Below, in pieces: positions 51,794 to 54,189 of a DNA stretch of 54,189 nt. The stretch covers positions 1-54,189 of the forward strand of contig CAYJPA010000033.1 of NCBI GenBank assembly GCA_964371945.1, in the 5' to 3' direction. Origin of the DNA: CAYJPA01 sp964371945. Lineage in GTDB: Bacteria; Chloroflexota; Chloroflexia; Thermomicrobiales; UBA6265. The first letter of the stretch is position 1; every line of letters starts with the position of its first letter. Under the pieces are notes generated by a model, which made no database searches, was not told where the DNA came from, and was given only the letters and a program-made list of their open reading frames with translations. Made by a program: the position numbers and the translations under genes.

Positions 51794-53398
51794 ATGTGTG
51801 AGCCTCAAGAGTTGGAGCTGGACGAACTACGGAAAGCCTTCGTTGAAGGCAAACTGAACCGGCGTGACGTCTTCAAGCGCGCCGCGGCAATGGGACTGTC
51901 ACTGAGCGCGGCCGCCGCCTTGCTCTCCCAATCGCGATCATCCGTGGCCGCGGCTCCGGCGGCGCAGGCGGCGGAGCCAACCGGTACGCTGGTCATAGCC
52001 AACGCGGAGCCGCCGACCTCGGCCCAGTGGGATTCGTACTCCGTCTTTGGTTTGGTGGATGCGCAGGTGGCGTCGCTCGTTCACGATTCACTGCTCGGTT
52101 ATGACGCGGCGGACGGGACGATCGTCGGACATTTGGCAACCGCCTGGGAATTCACCTCTCCGACGACACTCAAACTGACGCTGCGTGAAGGCGTGACCTT
52201 CCACGATGGCAGCCCAGTCACCGCGGAAGATGTCAAAGCCACGCTCGATCGCGTCGGTAACCCGGAATCCGGACTCGCCTGGCACGGTTTGATCCTGCCC
52301 GAGCTGACGGTCAACATCATCGACCCGACTACAGTCGAGGTTGTGACGGCGCAAGTCTTCGGGCCGCTTGAAAAATCGCTCGCGGTCGCACCGATCTTTC
52401 CGGCGGCCGATATCACAACCCCAGATCTCTTCAACCAACGGGCAATGGGTTGCGGCCCGTACAAGTGGATCAGTTACGCCGAGAATAAAATCACACTCGA
52501 AGCCAATACTGAATATTGGGGCGGCGCACCTGGCATCAAGACCGTCGTCTTCGATTACATCCAGGACGCGAATGCCCGCATCAGCGCACTTCTTTCCGGC
52601 CAGGCGGACATCATCACCCGCTGCTCCTCCGAACAGATCCAGCGTGTTGAAGGCGATTCCAACTACTACGTCGTCGACGCGCCGCCGTTGGCGCAAATTG
52701 TCTGCATCTACCAGAACAAGGGCCAAATGGCGGCCAAAGAAGTCCGCCAGGCGATCGCATTTGCTGTAGACCGCCCCGGGATCGTCGATGGCATCCTTCA
52801 GGGCGTTGGCAAGGTCCCCTATTCGGCTATTGCGACCAACGCTCCCGGGTACCAGGAGCAGCCGGAGCGGTTCGATTACAACCCTGACAAGGCGCGTGAA
52901 CTGCTCAAATCAGCCGGTTTCGACAACAACCTGGAACTCACGATGGCGACGACCACGCTGGTGCCGCACCAGAAGGAGATCGATCAGGCGATCGTGCAGT
53001 TCCTTGGTGATGTCGGCGTCACGGTGAATGTCACAACGCTGGAAGTTGGCGCGTTTCGCACCAGTTACAATCAGTACGACCTGACGTTGAATACGCTCGC
53101 GAGTTTCAACTACGACCCAGACTTCATGCTGGGCTTCTACACCGGGGGTGTTGCTGAAGCAGTCTTCAGCCTCGTCGATCCGGCAATTGCACCGATGATT
53201 GACGCCCAACGCCAGTCACAGGGCGAGGAGCGATTGGCGAAGATCAACGAACTGGCCGCGTACCTGTGGGATCTCCAGCCATCGCTATACATCTCCGATG
53301 AGCTCTGGCCATTCATTGTTTCGAGCAAAGTCAAGAACTACGCGCGAGTGCCGGTTGTTGGCGAACCGCTTCTCCGCTTCGCGGCCAAAGAGGACTAA
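51794..53398 (+). CDS. Peptide-type ABC importer IV, substrate-binding protein
   Basis: A 534-aa family-5 solute-binding protein. The leader has an amphipathic start then LNRRDVFKRAAAMG (Arg 23-24) and an Ala-rich core, indicating Tat export. Body features are LKLTLREGVTFHDGSPVTAE, VKATLDRV, GCGPYKW and VRQAIAFAVDRPGIVDGIL. The start is ATG 51794 with AGGAGGGAG upstream. It is divergent from the ROK/PIG-L pair and followed after 269 bases by a DppB-like permease gene, so it is the first gene of an importer that continues beyond the window. Confidence 0.93.
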   Translation: MCEPQELELDELRKAFVEGKLNRRDVFKRAAAMGLSLSAAAALLSQSRSSVAAAPAAQAAEPTGTLVIANAEPPTSAQWDSYSVFGLVDAQVASLVHDSLLGYDAADGTIVGHLATAWEFTSPTTLKLTLREGVTFHDGSPVTAEDVKATLDRVGNPESGLAWHGLILPELTVNIIDPTTVEVVTAQVFGPLEKSLAVAPIFPAADITTPDLFNQRAMGCGPYKWISYAENKITLEANTEYWGGAPGIKTVVFDYIQDANARISALLSGQADIITRCSSEQIQRVEGDSNYYVVDAPPLAQIVCIYQNKGQMAAKEVRQAIAFAVDRPGIVDGILQGVGKVPYSAIATNAPGYQEQPERFDYNPDKARELLKSAGFDNNLELTMATTTLVPHQKEIDQAIVQFLGDVGVTVNVTTLEVGAFRTSYNQYDLTLNTLASFNYDPDFMLGFYTGGVAEAVFSLVDPAIAPMIDAQRQSQGEERLAKINELAAYLWDLQPSLYISDELWPFIVSSKVKNYARVPVVGEPLLRFAAKED

Positions 53399-53406
53399 AG
53401 AGGCCC

Positions 53407-53509
53407 CGGCAATAGGCAAAGCGGCCAAAGTTCGGGGAGCATGTGCGTCTCAGCGACGTGCTGGTACGGTTGGTCCCCGCCTTTCGAGTGCACCGGTCGC
53501 CTATTGCCG
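53407..53509 (+). ncRNA. Structured leader/attenuator-like RNA element
   Basis: Nested inverted sequences: outer CGGCAATAGGC (53407-53417) with GCCTATTGCCG (53499-53509), 11 perfect pairs; middle CGGGGA (53433-53438) with TCCCCG (53474-53479); inner AGCA...CGTC (53438-53449) with GACGTGCT (53555 is outside; partner 53455-53462). It lies 8 bases after the binding-protein stop. It may be a processed or stabilising structure in the mRNA or a stand-alone structured RNA; there is no known family match that I recognise. Confidence 0.5.
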
Positions 53510-53667
53510 CTCGCTCTAAAATGCTCGGGAGGGGTTGACCGGCGATTGTTCGGCCAACTCCTCCAACCCGGTTCGTATCCCAGGGTTTGATTAAGCTACT
53601 CGTCAAGAACTGAACGTTCGCAAAGCGATAGGCGCACACCAGATCTCCCGATTGAAGGCTGAGCCCT

Positions 53668-54189
53668 GTGAGTACGATGCAGCGATTCATTCTCCGCAGG
53701 CTCTTACAAAACGTGGTCCTTCTCATCTTCATCGTGCTCGCCGTCTTCATCCTCATGCGTTTGACCGCCGGCGATCCCGCCCGGATGAAGGCGCCTGTGT
53801 TTGCCAGCGACGAGGTGCTGCAGAGCTATCGCGAGCAGTTCGGCACGAACCGATCACTGCCTGTTCAGCTCTGGGATTTTGTGTCCGGTCTGCCAGTTGG
53901 CGATTTCGGAGTTTCATTCCGTTACCAACAACCGGTGTTCGAGCTCATCTGGGAGCGCGTTCCAGAAACCGCCCTGCTCTCCTTCACCGCGCTCGCCATG
54001 GCGCTGACCATCGCGCTCACGATTGGCGTGAGCGGAGCCAAGCGGCCCGGTGGGGTGGTCGATCGTATCGGGCTAGTGCTGGCGACGTTGGGACAATCGG
54101 CGCCGATCTTCTGGGTCGTTCTGATGCTGGTACTGATCTTCTCGGTTAATCTCGTCTTGTTTCCTGCGGTCTGTTTCTCGGGTGTGAAG
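53668..54189 (+). CDS. Peptide-type ABC importer IV, permease (DppB-like), partial
   Basis: 174 codons are visible and the frame is open to the right edge. It begins STMQRFILRRLLQNVVLLIF, the DppB first helix, then FILMRLTAGDPARM and the periplasmic loop ending GDFGVSFRYQQPVFELIWER, and two further hydrophobic segments (TALLSFTALAMALTIALTIG; FWVVLMLVLIFSVNLVLF). The start is taken at GTG 53668; ATG 53677 is an alternative. The EAA loop lies outside the window. Confidence 0.9.
   Translation, partial: MSTMQRFILRRLLQNVVLLIFIVLAVFILMRLTAGDPARMKAPVFASDEVLQSYREQFGTNRSLPVQLWDFVSGLPVGDFGVSFRYQQPVFELIWERVPETALLSFTALAMALTIALTIGVSGAKRPGGVVDRIGLVLATLGQSAPIFWVVLMLVLIFSVNLVLFPAVCFSGVK

Overview
The window looks like a piece of a high-GC, free-living heterotroph of the Chloroflexota, most likely a Thermomicrobia/Sphaerobacter-type lineage (inference from protein character, not from a marker gene). 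The reasons are frequent GTG starts, many family-5 peptide-type ABC substrate-binding proteins with long charged leaders before a twin-arginine motif, a secreted protein beginning with the Asp-Ala-Ser-Pro-Val-Ala type linker common in that group, an F420/LLM-type oxidoreductase gene, and OdhA/SucA-type 2-oxoglutarate dehydrogenase. It is an assembled scaffold with two runs of N (4912-4921 and 42503-42602), so single-base frameshifts may be errors.

Layout. (1) 1-6865, minus: start of an unknown gene with an excellent sigma-70-type promoter, then a complete peptide/nickel-type ABC importer (binding protein, two permeases, two ATPases; ATGA and GTGA overlaps). (2) 7303-11001, plus: a second peptide-type importer with no ATPase. 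(3) 11023-15311: a small Cys4 protein, two tandem universal stress proteins, an HPF-like ribosome-hibernation factor, an acyl-CoA thioesterase and a MOSC protein. (4) 15359-22046, minus: a third peptide-type importer interleaved with proline dehydrogenase and followed by a broken Xaa-Pro (M24) peptidase and a threonine/serine dehydratase, read here as an imino-/amino-acid scavenging operon; a truncated AfsR-type ATPase is fused into it. (5) 22201-29675: amidohydrolase, SelA-like PLP enzyme, SDR dehydrogenase and a CUT1 sugar ABC importer, a probable sugar-acid/amino-sugar catabolic locus. (6) 30191-31762: two secreted proteins sharing an unrecognised His-rich domain, one fused to a cupredoxin. 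(7) 32142-36425: sucA-sucB. (8) 36295-41152: an accessory hot spot at the 3' end of sucB, bounded by a 127-bp perfect direct repeat of the sucB end, carrying small orphan genes and a diverged second copy of the sucB/LLM 3' ends. (9) 41365-47178: secreted SH3 protein, two tiny YtxH-like proteins, a cytochrome c/FixH-like fusion, a creatininase-family hydrolase and an MlrC (M81) peptidase. (10) 47215-54189: a membrane protein with an in-frame stop, an MFS exporter, a PIG-L deacetylase coupled to a ROK regulator, and a fourth peptide-type importer running off the right end.

The two most unusual things are the sucB 3'-end hot spot with its coupled two-gene cassette, and a family of heptameric repeats (AGCY once per 7 bases) at gene boundaries at about 22.2, 26.2, 40.2, 42.3 and 45.7 kb. 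In three of these places the repeats form two inverted arms; in one the loop holds a textbook terminator, and in two places the repeat itself supplies the Shine-Dalgarno of the next gene.
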